Part shown: positions 34,638-49,606 of the stretch, piece after piece
How the letters are laid out: each line of letters opens with the position of its first letter
Numbering within the stretch: position 1 is the stretch's first letter
Source: Hormiphora californensis
Lineage: Eukaryota; Ctenophora; Tentaculata; Cydippida; Pleurobrachiidae
NCBI GenBank assembly: GCA_020137815.1
Contig: CM035350.1
Coordinates: forward strand, 10,142,947-10,206,946
Reading direction: 5' to 3'
Length of the DNA: 64,000 bases
Program-made: the position numbers and the translations under genes
The notes under the pieces: generated by a model
The model's database searches: none
What the model was told of the DNA's origin: nothing
The model's input: only the letters and a program-made list of their open reading frames with translations

Positions 34638-35457
34638 GGGACTGGGGTGTGATCAGTGGGACTGGGGTGTGATCAGTGGGACTGGGGTGTGATCAGTGGG
34701 ACTGGGTGTGATCAGTGGGACTGGGGTGTGATCAGTGGGACTGTGGTGTGATCAGTGGGACTGGGGTGTGATCAGTGGGACTGGGGTGTGATCAGTGGGA
34801 CTGGGGTGTGATCAGTGGGACTGGGGTGTGATCAGTGGGACTGGGGTGTGATCAGTGGGACTGGGGTGTGATCAGTGGGACTGGGGTGTGATCAGTGGGA
34901 CTGGAGTGTGATCAGTGAGTCTGGGGTGTGATCAGTGGGACTGGGGTGTGATCAGTGGGACTGAGGTGTGATCAGTGGGACTGGAGTGTGATCAGTGGGA
35001 CTGGGGTGTGATCAGTGGAACTGGGGTGTGATCAGTGGGACTGAGGTGTGATCAGTGGGACTGGGGTGTGATCAGTGAGACTGGGTGTGATCAGTGGGAC
35101 TGGGGTGTGATCAGTGGGACTGGGGTGTGATCAGTGGGACTGGGGTGTGATCAGTGGGACTGGGGTGTGATCAGTGAGACTGGGGTGTGATCAGTGGGAC
35201 TGGGGTGTGATCAGTGGGACTGGGGTGTGATCAGTGGGACTGGGGTGTGATCAGTGGGACTGGAGTGTGATCAGTGGGACTGGGGTGTGATCAGTGGGAC
35301 TGGGGTGTGATCAGTGGGACTGAGGTGTAATCAGTGGGACTGGGGTGTGATCAGTGGGACTGGGGTGTGATCAGTGGGACTGGGGTGTGATCAGTGGGAC
35401 CGGGGTGTGATCAGTGGGACTGGGGTGTGATCAGTGGGACTGGGGTGTGATCAGTGA
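34638..35457 (+). repeat. 20-bp satellite, about 41 copies
   Basis: Unit GGGACTGGGGTGTGATCAGT, mostly exact, with scattered point variants (GAGGTG, GGAGTG, AGTGAGA) and a few 19-bp units. It contains the palindrome TGATCA once per unit. It lies about 450 bp beyond the polyubiquitin stop codon and shares no sequence with an exon. Confidence 0.95.
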
Positions 35458-35913
35458 GTGCAACAGCCGTGTTTAGAGGAAGAGAGAGGGGAAGACAGGA
35501 GAGAGAGAGGGGAGAGAGAAGGGAGATAACAAAGATAACTAAATGAATCACATGATGTGGTGTCGACGTGTCCCCCGCCACGTTCCCCCGCCACGTTGCA
35601 CTTTCCACAGAAGCAGCGTCCACTGTATTTAGTGCAGAGGTCAGAGTGCAGGTGAGCAGTGTGACTATTTTGAGCTGTGTTAAGCACTTAGTACACACAC
35701 ATTTGGGTTATTTTAGTACCGGCAGATTTAATAAAAAACAGCTATTTTTAGTGCTATGGAAACAATTGGAAATATTTAGAAGACATTACATTGGAAACAT
35801 TTCGAAAAAAAAAAGTACTCGTTCTGTTTTCAGAGAAAACTCAAAGTTCTTGTGGGACACTAAAATCCGGTGATAATACAATTTTGATGTTTTACACATG
35901 ATGAATACACTGT

Positions 35914-39066
<3,153 letters not shown>

Positions 39067-42000
39067 ATGGAAATTTCAATTGAAACTTTAGCTGGGACTT
39101 CATTTGACCTACGAGTTAGTCCCTTTGAGACAGTGATTAGTGTTAAACAGAAGATACAGCGTTTGGAAGGTTTGTTTTTATCACCCCTCTCGTGCTGGCC
39201 TTGTTCTGGCCTATGTAAACATTCCTCTTTAATCAAATTTATATAACCTCTGTAATCAGAAATCTAAATTTATACCGTAATTTCATTGATAAAGTAAATT
39301 ACTCTCCTTCAACAGGTATTCCAATAGCTCAGCAGCATTTGATTTGGAAAAATGTGGAGTTAGAAGATGACTACTATCTTCACGACTATGGGTAAACACA
39401 CACACACACTGGCCATGACACTAGATAGTAGATTCTAGACACTAGACACTAGAAATAAGTCGGCACTCTGCAGACTAGTCATGTTCATTACCAATAACAG
39501 TTAGCTAATAATATCATTAGGAAGCAAGGAGGAAGAGAGATACCATTATTTATGTACTTAAAGTAAGAGTGGCGCGCCGTGTTTTCTCACAAAACTTGGT
39601 GGATGAACGGGGAGTACCACCAGGACCATTGGTACGGTATCGAAAATTTCCAATTCTGTCTCGTTCATTAGTTATGACGTAATATGTTCATTATTTAAAC
39701 TTTTATAAAATTGCTCTTCAGAAAAATCCGTGCATTGTGGATTGAAATGGATGCTTGCATCGTGTTCAGCGTCAAAAAATAGCCGGGGTACCAAATTTTG
39801 GTGTCTCTACCTTGTCTAAGACGCGAGATATCGACAATTATCAAAAACGACCAAAGTGAGAGAAAGAGAGTTTGTTACAAGTGGGCGGCGCGCACAAACA
39901 ACTAGCACCCAAAGATAACAAACTCTCTCTCGCCCATTTTGGTTGTTTTTTATATTTGTCAATATCTCGCGTCACAGACAAGGTAGAGACACCAAAATTT
40001 GGTACCCCGGCTATTTTTTAACGCTGAACACGATGCAAGCATCCATTTCAATCCACAATGCACGGATTTTTCTGAAGAGCAATTTTATAAAAGTTTAAAT
40101 AATGAACATATTACGTCATAACTAATGAACGAGACAGAATTGGAAATTTTCGATACCGTACCAATGGTCCTGGTGGTACTCCCCGTTCATCCACCAAGTT
40201 TTGTGAGAAAACACGGCGCGCCACTCTTACTTTAACTGCCCTTTTCAAATTTCTTTAATTCTCCCTTCTTTCTCTGTTTCTCGACGTATTGTCGGTGTAG
40301 TTAAACTGTTTCTAGACTCCGTTTAGGAAAATACGTTCATTCCTTTGATCTCTACCCGGATCTCTCTCTGTGAATATTGTTCACATAACATTATTTTATC
40401 TCATATTTTTCTCTTTTTTTCCATTCCTCTCTGTCTCTGTCTCTCTCCCTCTATTTCTCTATCTCTCTTTCTTCCTCTATTTTCTATCGTCTCTATTCCT
40501 TCCTCACAAGGTCAAGAAACTCACAAGCAGAGTGTTAAAGTGTAAAGGCTTTTAAATACCGCTCCCCCATCATCACACACACATACACTCTATCTTTTTA
40601 TCTCTCTGTCTCCTTCCTTCACTCTCTCTATCTCCTCATGATATGCTTGTAAACATAGCGAGTTTGTCTCGTGACAAACCAGCTCACGACGAATATTCGC
40701 GTGTCCCCTTGGCAAAAACACTTGCCGTATATTCTAGTAAGGAGGATCCACATGTGATTAAATACAAAAGTTAGTCAAAAATCATATCTTAGTAAAATAA
40801 TGAGATTATCTAACCGATAATATTTGGCAGTGAAATAAGGGATTATCTCCCCTATAGGATATCACACGGGAGCTGTCTACAGTTGGTGTTGGCCATGAGA
40901 GGCGGGCCCATTAGTACACGGAGGGTTGTGTTAGAGGACCCGTCCCTTCAGGAAGTAATTGACTATGTGGAAGCGAATGGAGAGGATATGTGGAATGATC
41001 TTCCGACCACTGATAGTACTCAAGTTACCGTTCTACTTTTTAGGTATTACTCATATCTCCCATTCATATTTGTACACATCTTAGTGTGATCTGTGTGTGT
41101 GTGAACTGTGTGTGTCTGTCTGTGATCTGTGTGTAATCAATAGGGTGTGCTAAGTGAAAATTTTGTCGACTTGGCCAATAGTTTAAGGGTAGATATGAAA
41201 CTATGTACAATTGTCTACTACATCCTTAAAACGGAATTGGGGTAGTGTAGTCAATTACGTGGGCCAGGCGATTAAAAAAGTTTACTTTTTTACCGAAAAA
41301 AGGAAAATATGTGTGTTTTACACCAGTGTTTGGCATGTTCTTGATATCAACTTTTTATGGCCAGGGTCGTGTTCAGTGGTTTGATACCGATCAGAATGGA
41401 TGTGTATCATGAAAGTTAGCCAAAGCTTATTTTTGACCTGAAAATGTTCATTTTTGACCAAAAATGTTCATTTTTGACCAAAAATGTTCATTTTTGACTA
41501 AAAATGTTCATTTTGGTCATTTTCTTCAATTTTGAGAGCCTTTTCATGAACGGGATCGTGTTCAGCAGGTCAAAACTAGTCGGTTACAACCGGAATTTGC
41601 TTTCCGACAAATAAAATCTCAAAAAGTTAAAATTCGTCTCCACTAATATGTAATGTAGGAAAATGTGCAAGAAAAAAAGATGAAAAAAAAATTTTCATTA
41701 TAAAATGGAGTTCTGAAGGTATAGACTGGAAATAATGGTTGTACTGGTTCTCATGAGGCGATTCATATGTGTGGTTTTTTCGAAATAACGCCCAAAAAAA
41801 CATTTTTTGATATGAATAGGCCCATATATGGGCATACATCGGCCCACATAATTGGGCCAGGGTAGGACTAAAATTGTTTAACCAAATGTTTTAGAATGAT
41901 CGTAGGAACTCATTCTAGGGGTAAACTATGTAAAAATTGGATTTCATTTATGAGTTGGGAAAAATAGCACACCCCTGGATACTGATTACTAATCAGTATC

Positions 42001-42288
42001 CAGTACGTGAAATATTGTTGTGTGTAACAAATTGAAAGTGTACTAACGTTAGCACCATATTGTGGTAATGTGGTTCTCTGTGGTGACGCAATTGTATCGC
42101 ATCACCTCTCCCTATATCTCCTTTTCCTAGACCCCCCTCCTTTCTTTCCGTTTATATCCTTGTAGCCTTCTAAAAATGGCATGGATATTTATATTAAGTT
42201 TTATTTTCTCTCTCCTGGCAGTTCATCTAGACAGTGTTTACAACACGTGGTGTGTCTGTTTCCGTGTTAGTCACAACATACCTATCTT

Positions 42289-42367
<79 letters not shown>

Positions 42368-44393
42368 ATCTCTCTCTCACACCTATTTTCAACAGGGATG
42401 GAGATCAGCTGAATTTCTTTAGAGTGATAGATAGAGGCGATGGTACTCTCACACCTCTCTCCGAGTCTCTCAGGTAACTATATTCAATCTTTACTGGGAA
42501 ATGGGTAGCTATTTTCGATCTTTACTGGGACTCGAAAGAGCGGCCACCCGTGTTTTATAGGGTAACGATACCTTACTGTTACACACACTACTCTCGCTCT
42601 CTTGTACAGAGCTTTTGAATAGGGAATAAGTAATGGTAATTGAATTGAGAGTGAGCGTTAGCAGAACTCCGTGTTATTAATATTTCAGTATTGGTGTATG
42701 TCAGATATTGATTCCCTAGTTGTCCCTCCCTTATGATCTCTGTTTCAGTGGTAACTCAATGTACAATCTATACGACGAAGACGAGGATAGTTCATTGGAG
42801 GAGAGATCTTCAGAAAACGCTGTAATGAAGGACAAAGTGCGGAACCTGAAAGCTAAAATGAGGGTCATTAACGCATCTAAAAAGGTAATGAAGTTTTGGA
42901 AAGTTGCGTGTTGCGAAACACGCAGTCAGTCGTTAGAGGAAGGGGAGGGAGAGGGAGAGAGGAGAGATGGGAGAGAGAGAGTTTGTGCTGTTGTGAGAGT
43001 GAGAGAGGAGAGTTTGTTGGCGGGTTTGGATCGTTCTCACCACCACACACGACGTGAGAGTTGAAGTTACGCGCGCGCCCCTACTAGCCCTCAATACAAA
43101 GCACTCTATGTTAGCACGACAGTTTACACGCGCCGCGCATCAGAGATCACATTGCTTATCGAGTCGTATCAGATCACTTGCACGGATTCCAACAGCTTCG
43201 ATAAGAGTGAATTAACAATTAATAATTCAAACTAATAAACTCTCTCTCTACAGATGAACGAGTCTGGTCGAGATCACCAACTGAAGCCCAGTCCTCCACC
43301 CCGTCCCCCCATGGCACCCCTCCCGCCCCACCGTACACCAAGGCCACCCTCTGATCTGAACACCCCCAGGAATTTATCCAACGGGGGAACTGTCCGACGC
43401 AGGTATGAACTGTTTGAATAATTTGCCTTGCTCGACCCTGTTTCACCCCTTACAAATGTAAAGGAGGGTCAGGGTTAGAACAACAAATGTTAACTTCATA
43501 CCTATCCACATAAACTAATAATCTCTCTTTGCAGGATGTACAGTAAGATTGAGGAACCATCACGGCAGGAAGAAGCTCTGCCCCCTCTCTCTGGACGAGG
43601 CTCCCGGCAACTCCCGAAAATAAAATCTCGGAGTGAAGCAAGTAAAACATTTGAGAACGCCATTGATAACTCGCAGCCCCTCGTATCACGAGTCTGCTCA
43701 GCCAAGGTTGCTCTGAACGAAATCAAATCTTCGGTTGTATCAGATAAATCACCGAGCAGCGTTCCTGTGTCAGCTAAAGGTAACTGTACTAGTAAGGAGT
43801 CTCTGGGACACTACAAGAGATACACTCAGCAGAAGAAGGAGACAGCCTCGGACCCCCTGGCGTATCTGAAGCCCAGCGGAGCAGCGGAGGGAGAGAAAAG
43901 TAGGGAAGTGTCAGCACGTCTATCTTCTCGAATCAGTGGAAAAGTAAGTTCGAGTGAGTCCCTGGGTAAGATCACTAAGCACGTCACCTACGACATCAAC
44001 ACACGTACAAACCACGTATTGACTCGAGAGAAAGACAATGATGGGAGAAAGAGTGTGATTCACAGACTGAACTCATCTGAACGGAAGAATCTCCGTGCTC
44101 TTCAAGTTCTGTCGAGACAAGGCTCAATAACACCCCCTGCCTCACCCGGGACTCGGCTACCACCGGTAGCGCCACCACCAAAACCAAAAAAGAAAAATGT
44201 GACACGGTGCAATTTTTGTCGGAAGAAGACTGGACTGGCAACCACATACACCTGTCACTGCGAGGGGACATTCTGTGCAATACACCGGTACGCTGAGGCT
44301 CACCAGTGCCCCTATGATTATAAGAGCACTGGACGGAAGTTACTGGAGGCTGCCAACCCTGTGGTGACTGCACCAAAACTACCCAAAATATGA
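39067..44393 (+). CDS. ZFAND4: ZFAND4 (ubiquitin-like domain plus AN1 zinc finger), 7 exons
   Basis: Exons 39067-39169, 39316-39391, 40858-41043, 42396-42473, 42749-42884, 43254-43402, 43535-44393 join in phase to 528 residues. The N-terminal ubiquitin-like domain reads MEISIETLAGTSFDLRVSPF, QHLIWKNVELEDDYYLHDYG, VLAMRGGPISTRR. Conserved blocks follow: DQLNFFRVIDRGDGTLTPLS, MYNLYDEDED and NLKAKM. The C-terminal AN1 finger is CNFCRKKTGL, CHCEGTFCAIHRYAEAHQC, then YKSTGRK and the family's NPVVTAPKLPKI ending. The middle is shorter than in vertebrates. The molecular role is poorly defined; AN1/UBL proteins act with the ubiquitin-proteasome system. Introns 2 and 3 hold a fold-back element and another transposon. 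Confidence 0.95.
39562..40231. mobile_element. Fold-back element with TTAA target site (piggyBac-like MITE)
   Basis: Ends AGTAAGAGTGGCGCGCCGTG and its exact reverse complement are flanked by TTAA on both sides (39558-39561, 40232-40235), the piggyBac signature. The arms run about 290 bp each and match nearly perfectly, leaving a short centre near 39850-39930. No transposase frame. It lies in ZFAND4 intron 2. Confidence 0.85.
41142..41976. mobile_element. DNA element with AGGG(G)TGTGCTA ends in ZFAND4 intron 3
   Basis: Short inverted ends: AGGGTGTGCTA on the left and TAGCACACCCCT on the right. The interior is AT-rich with four tandem copies of a 20-bp AAAATGTTCATTTTTGACC unit near 41440-41525. 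There is no protein. The target duplication is unclear. Confidence 0.55.
42296..42380 (+). repeat. (TC)n microsatellite before ZFAND4 exon 4
   Basis: About 70 bases of TC ending 15-30 bases from the exon 4 acceptor at 42395. It effectively serves as an extended polypyrimidine tract. Confidence 0.95.
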
Positions 44394-44656
44394 CAATGGG
44401 GGCTGTGAAATGACACTGACATTTGTATATACACGTGAGCTGCTTCGCCGTCAGGAATCATCATGTGAATCCCCCGTGTAGTTGTTTTTTTACGTTGTCC
44501 GTGTGTGAGTGTGCAGCATTATTTCTCTGTAGCTAACACAGTCTTGGTTTATTGCTTTCTGGCAATGCGCCACACTGGTTTGTTGTGAGTGTTTTTGTGT
44601 TTTGGAGTGGAAATGAAAAACTATGTAAATTATTTCACGGGTTTCTAACATATAAT

Positions 44657-44697
<41 letters not shown>

Positions 44698-44718
44698 TGT
44701 GCGTGTGTGTGTGTTTGT

Positions 44719-44765
<47 letters not shown>

Positions 44766-45241
44766 TGTGGGTCTGTGTGAGTGTTTTTTGGGGCCGTGTC
44801 GTTTAATCTCCACTGTTAATTTCCCAATCCTAACTTAATGGGCCAATTAAAAGGGTGATCCTTGTCTACCGAACACGTTTGTTTACGCTTGATACTTTGA
44901 AAATGGAGAGATTTTATTGCTGAGACTTGACCCTGCAAGCAATTAATGTGAACCTCATGTTTGTAGAATATAAAGTTGACGTAAAGATGAAAACATGTGT
45001 CTTCCGTTTCCCTTATTTTAGATTGATATAGGGCTATGTAATCCCAGCTTTAGTAATTAAAAGACAATGATAACCATTGTCCATTACATTGTACAATATG
45101 ACAATTAAATAGCGCTTGTCAGCGCCCGGCGCTGATGTAACGCGCAAATTCAAAACGCGCATTGATCCAATAACACTCTTATTTGGCCGCGCGGCGAAAA
45201 ATCTAATAAAAATTTATAAATCGCTAGGGACGTGCGTGGTG
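44394..45241. other. ZFAND4 3' flank with (TG)n
   Basis: Holds the 3' UTR of ZFAND4 and a TG-rich run (about 44660-44765, with TCTG and TTTG interruptions). CpG-rich sequence near 45115-45200 precedes the next mobile element. No gene seen. Confidence 0.6.
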
Positions 45242-45404
45242 TACCAGGAGGGGCGCGATTATAATCTGGGTGCCTTGCAGCCTGTTTACAGGTGCCCGCT
45301 ACCAAAAGAGTATACTTAGACCGACTTTTTTCAAACGGCTATAGCCATGGAACCACATGGCCGATTTGAGTAAACTAAACGGTATCAGTTAGAGAATCGA
45401 TAGC

Positions 45405-47346
45405 ATGGATGTCCGAGAACTTCCTAAGACTCAACCCCAGCAAAACTGAAATCATCGTGTTAAACAACAAACATGATAAAACAACGAATCCTGCAACTCT
45501 TCAAACGATGAGCAACCAGGAGCCCACAAAGCCACTCACACTTGTACGAAACCTTGGTGTATTTTTGGACTCAGAGCTCTCCCTCTCTGGTCACGTATCC
45601 AGGACGGTAAGGACATGCCAACTCGCCCTTATGAATCTCTGGAAAATCCACAGAATGTTGGGAGTAAACCTGAAAATCAAACTTGTAAACAGTTTAATCC
45701 ACAGCAGACTGGATTACTGTAACAGCCTCCTTGCTGGTTCTTCTGCTAAAGACATAGATCGTCTACAGAAGATTCAAAACTCTGCGGCCCGCTTCGTCTT
45801 TGGACAACGCTTCTACCAAGGCACCACAAACCTTCGGAAGCAGCTTCATTTCCTACCAGTTCGAGAAAGAGTGCAATACAAGCTGTGTCTACTCACATAC
45901 AAATCACTAAATGGTATAGCTCCACCTTACCTCTCAAAGCTGATTCAACTCCGAAAACCGAAAACAAAAAGTCTACGAAGCGATGCTGACAAAACCTTAC
46001 TTGACAAGAACTATACCAGATATTGTTCTAGTAAAGGTGCGTTTAGTGTCGCTGCTCCGGTAATATGGAATACCTTACCTTCTTCTCTTCGGGAAAACTC
46101 ATCCATCACATCATTCAAATCCAACTTGAAAACCCACTTCTTCCGGAAGGCATACGAGTGTTAAAAACAATGTGTGAAGACAATTTATATTACGAGAAAT
46201 GTGATAGAGAGTTGAGAGAGTTGAGGATCCTGACATAGAGTGTGATACCGTGAAGTTAGAACGACCAGTACTCATTTTACTCACGCTTTCTAAACTGGTC
46301 TTTCTTACTAATTGATGTTTAATATTTATTCCATTTTTTGAAAGTAAAATAAAAAAAAAAAAAAAAATAAAAAAAAAAGAAGAAAAAAAAAAGAAAGAAA
46401 AAAAAAAAGGTAAAGCAGAAAAGATCCAAAAAAAAAAAAAAAACAAAAAAAAAACTAATAAAAAAAAAAAAAAAAAAGGGAAAAAAAAGGGGGAAATATA
46501 AATTTATAAATGGACACCAAAATTGGGGAAGTGGGTGTGAAATGGTTACAGTGAGGTGTGGTGTAGAAGTGTGTGTTGGGCTTTACTTACAGAAGTACAG
46601 TCGGTATGGTGTGGTGCAGTGGAGTGTGTTGGGCTTTACTTATAGAAGTACAGTCGGTATGGTATGGTGCAGTGGAGTGTGTTGGGCTTTACTTATAGAG
46701 GTACAGTCGGTATGGTGTGGTGCAGTGGAGTATGTTGGGCTCTACTTACAGAAGTACAGCCAGTATGGTGTAGTGCAGTGGAGTGTGTTGGACTTTACTT
46801 ACAGAAGTACAGTCAGTATGGTGTGGTGCAGTGAAGTGTGTTGGGCTTTACTAATAGAAGTACAGCCAGTAAGTTGAGATCTAGCGATGTGAGGCGTGAG
46901 CTACCGTGAGGCATGCCGTGTATCGTATGGACACAAGTGAGTTTAATTCTCTCCCGCTCCTTGGTTCTCCTACAGGTGAAGCAGAAGGATCCTCACCCAG
47001 GTTGTATAAGACAGTATCAATTGTTTAAGGGCTAAAGCCCTGGAGCTAAAATATTCATTTCTGGATCTCTAGATCCAAGAACATATTCTATTAATCTGCA
47101 GTAAGCAGAGACAGTATATTTCATCATCCGATTTAAATATGGTTTAACTAACAAAACTTACCTTCAGAAAATATCTTCTTGAAAAATATCTGGAAATCCT
47201 TGGTATAAAACTAACCGCTTTTGAAACGAGAGTTAGTGAGATGAAGTCCGCACCAAGTGATGCTAGTAGTCAAGACCTAACAGAACTCGTGTTGTTCTTT
47301 AAAATATGGACAATGAAAAGCGGACAATAAATGTATATTTGTATTT
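45405..47346 (+). mobile_element. 5'-truncated non-LTR retrotransposon (CR1/L2-type RT C-terminus)
   Basis: The frame 45409-46164 (251 codons) is the end of a LINE ORF2: LRLNPSKTEIIVL, RLDYCNSLLAG, LQKIQNSAARFVFG, LHFLPVRERVQYKLCLLTYK, FSVAAPVIWNTLPSSLRE and TSFKSNLKTHFFRKAY. The palm-domain catalytic motif lies upstream and is missing. The 3' part contains an A-rich tract (46345-46490), a satellite (46548-46872) and a terminal (TTTGTA)n tail at about 47325-47346. Insertion into the MITE is visible from the flanks. Confidence 0.85.
46548..46872 (+). repeat. ~53-bp minisatellite inside the LINE 3' region
   Basis: Six copies of a unit containing AGTACAGTCGGTATGGTGTG and GTGCAGTGGAGTGTGTTGGG. 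The 111-codon open frame over it is a repeat product. Confidence 0.9.
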
Positions 47347-47665
47347 GTATTTGTAACCGATAACCCCAAACCAAACCCTAACCAGACCCTAACGGATAGC
47401 CCTAACCCGTCGCGCGCGCCAAAACTACGAATTGTTAGCAATGAAAGGCACCCAGATTTTAACGTTTTCCTACCAGGAGTGGTGAATTATGCAGCCATTC
47501 TTTATTGTGTCTCTCTCCCTTATCTCCGTGTCCTAACACAATATACCTATGGTACACCCACACAGTCGTGTTCCTCTTTTCGTCGTTATTTGATTTTTTT
47601 TCTTAATAAAAATTTATAAAAAATTCGCCGCTCGATTTTTTTGAAACTGGGCTGCCCCTTTGGCG

Positions 47666-47912
47666 GGCGCCGTTACGATCTGGGTGTTTGGAGGCCTGTT
47701 TACAGGTGCGCGCTGCCAAAAAAGTTGATTCACTAAAATGGCTCTAACCGCCAAACCACTCAACCGTTTTGGCTGATTCAAAGTTTATCTGGTAGGGAAT
47801 GTCAAGGCCTAACCCCAACCCAAACCCCAACCCTAACCCTAACCCTACTTTAGCCCTAACCCTAAAAAACCGTTTGTCAGCACTCCCAAAACACCCAGAT
47901 TTTAACGCTGGC
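47666..47912. mobile_element. MULE-like MITE, 11-bp target duplication
   Basis: Flanked by CCCCTTTGGCG at 47655-47665 and 47913-47923. The ends contain CGTTACGATCTGGGTGTTT and AAACACCCAGATTTTAACG-type sequences. The inside has (CCCTAA)n-like tracts and CTGTTTACAGGTGC. Confidence 0.8.
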
Positions 47913-47940
47913 CCCCTTTGGCGCCTTTTTATTTTTTTTT

Positions 47941-48685
47941 GGGGCCAGCGTTAAAATCTGGGTGTTTCGTTGGTATGCACGTTTTCCACGGCTTCTTTCA
48001 GGGCCTTCAGCGTAAGCCAAGGTGTTTCGTGAGTGCTGACCAACGGTTTTTTAGGGTTAGGGCTAAAGTAGGGTTTGGGCTGGGATTAGGCCTTGACATT
48101 TCCTAACCCTAACCCTAACCCTAACCCTACCAGATAAACTTTGAATTAGCCAAAACGGTTGAGTGGTTTGGCGGTTACAGCCATTTTAGTGAATCAACTT
48201 TTTTGGAAGCGTGCACCTGTAGAATAGAATAGAATAGAATAAAACCAACAGGAAAAGAGCCAAAACATCATGGCTGTGCCATCCTGCACAGTAGGGAAAA
48301 AAACACAGATGGGCCCAGCGACTGCCAGATCAGCAATGCTCCCGCGTGCCTGTCCCTCCGCGAAACCGATTGATTTGCGACGAGGCGCACACACGGCAGC
48401 ACCACTGGTCTCTACTCAGGCAGACGCTGTGAGCATCGAGACCCACACACGCCCTAACCAGGAATTGTTGACATATGACTACTGCAAATATAAAAGTGTT
48501 CATGGTTCCATATAATTGTCTCGTAATGTATGTGACGCTTTGAGGAACCTGTTCAGGGCATTTCCATTCCTTTCGGTGTAAATATTTGCTGCTTCCCCGC
48601 TTGCGATGGCCGAGAGCAGGTGGTCTGGGAGAGTTTGCCGCATTTCTTCGTAAACAAGCCACGAAACACCCAGATCGTAACGGCG
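47941..48685. mobile_element. Second MITE copy, inverted, interrupted by a foreign insert
   Basis: Starts GGGGCCAGCGTTAAAATCTG and ends CCCAGATCGTAACGGCG. An insert of about 430 bp (48222-48650) lies between CACCTGTA and GTAAACAAGCC of the MITE. One end of the insert is (TAGAA)n, which looks like the tail of a retroposon in minus orientation. The minus frame in the insert (MRQTLPDHLLSAIASGEA) is not recognised. Confidence 0.65.
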
Positions 48686-48696
48686 CCCCTTTTTTG

Positions 48697-48959
48697 GGGC
48701 CAACGTTAAAATCTGGGTGTTTGGCTGCATGGCGGCGCTCAGATGGGGTCGGTTGCGCCAGACAGGTGTTTGGTTAGGGTAAGGGCTAAAGTAGGGTTAG
48801 GTTTCGGTTGGGGTTAGGCCTTGACATTTCCTACCGTATAAACTTTGAATTAGCCAAAACGGTTGAGTGGTTTGGCGGTTGGAGCCATTTTTGTGAATCA
48901 ACTTTTTTTGGCAGTGCACACCTGTAAACAGGCCACCAAACACCCAGATCGTAACGGCG
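48697..48959. mobile_element. Third MITE copy, target duplication within a neighbour's end
   Basis: Flanked by CCCCTTTTTTG at 48686-48696 and 48960-48970. Internal order matches 47941-48222: GGTTAGGG-like tract, CTTGACATTTCCTA, AAACTTTGAATTAGCCAAAA and CACCTGTAAACAGG. Confidence 0.8.
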
Positions 48960-48970
48960 CCCCTTTTTTG

Positions 48971-49134
48971 GAGGTGTTAGCACTCATGGTTGTTGTGTTA
49001 GGGCTAAAGCAGGGTTAGGGCTTGAGATTTCCTATCAGATAAACTTTAAATTAGCCAAAACGGTTTGGTGGTTAGAGCCGTTTTAGTGCAGGGTACTTTT
49101 TGGCAGTGCACACCTGTAAACGGGCGCCCCCTTT
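48971..49134. mobile_element. Fragment of a fourth MITE copy
   Basis: Continues with the internal part of the same family (TTAGGGCTAAAGCAGGGTTA, TTAAATTAGCCAAAACGG, GCACACCTGTAAACGGGCGC), but one end is missing. Confidence 0.65.
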
Positions 49135-49371
49135 TTGCAGGTCACTGCTGCAACGCATGGCAAGTTTGTATATTCTTTTGAAATCAGGGGCCTAACGGAC
49201 CTGGACCGGCTGTACAGTAATGGCAGGCCCCAGATTACCGGACAAGCTGTCGCCTTGGAAAGCACCGATGGTGCAATGTTTCTGTTTGACCACAGATATA
49301 AGAATCTTCTGGGCCCATACGATGTTGGCAGTGCTGTGTCCCTGTATGCGTTCTGCCAGGGTCCAGTGTAG
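49135..49371 (+). CDS. Possible 3' exon of an unidentified gene
   Basis: An acceptor-like CTTTTTGCAG precedes an open frame of about 77 codons (KFVYSFEIRGLTDLDRLYSN, GQAVALESTDGAMFLFDHRY) ending in TAG. Composition looks protein-like, but there is no recognised domain and no upstream exon. It could be a chimera with the adjacent mobile element. Confidence 0.25.
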   Translation: MQVTAATHGKFVYSFEIRGLTDLDRLYSNGRPQITGQAVALESTDGAMFLFDHRYKNLLGPYDVGSAVSLYAFCQGPV

Positions 49372-49606
49372 TGGGATACACAATCACGGATGCGGTTCAG
49401 GACGATAACGGATAGTATTTTTCTCGTTCCGTTCAGTGCAGTAGGCAGTGCAGTAGGCAGAGTGGTCCTTTAGGCTTCCTGGGTTTTTGAAGAGGGGTAA
49501 TAAAACCTTCTGTGATATAGAAAATATAAAAATCAAGATCAATCACATGCGTTACATTATATCACCAAAAACTCAAAAAGCATTATCTACTCGCAGTTTC
49601 TAAAAG

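Larger units (their letters stand above)
45251..47470. mobile_element. MULE-like MITE split by a LINE insertion
   Basis: Same family as 24257-24537. The left half starts GGGCGCGATTATAATCTGGG and includes TGTTTACAGGTGC and ACTAAACGGTATCAGTTAGA. The right half runs from AACCGATAACCCCAAACC to CACCCAGATTTTAACGTTTT. The whole is flanked by TACCAGGAG at 45242-45250 and 47471-47479. The two halves are contiguous in the 24257 copy, so the 1.9 kb between them was inserted later. Confidence 0.75.

Noticed and set aside
47800-48130. Telomere or interstitial telomeric block
   Set aside because: The CCCTAA-like tracts are short, degenerate and occur at the same place inside every copy of a MITE family.
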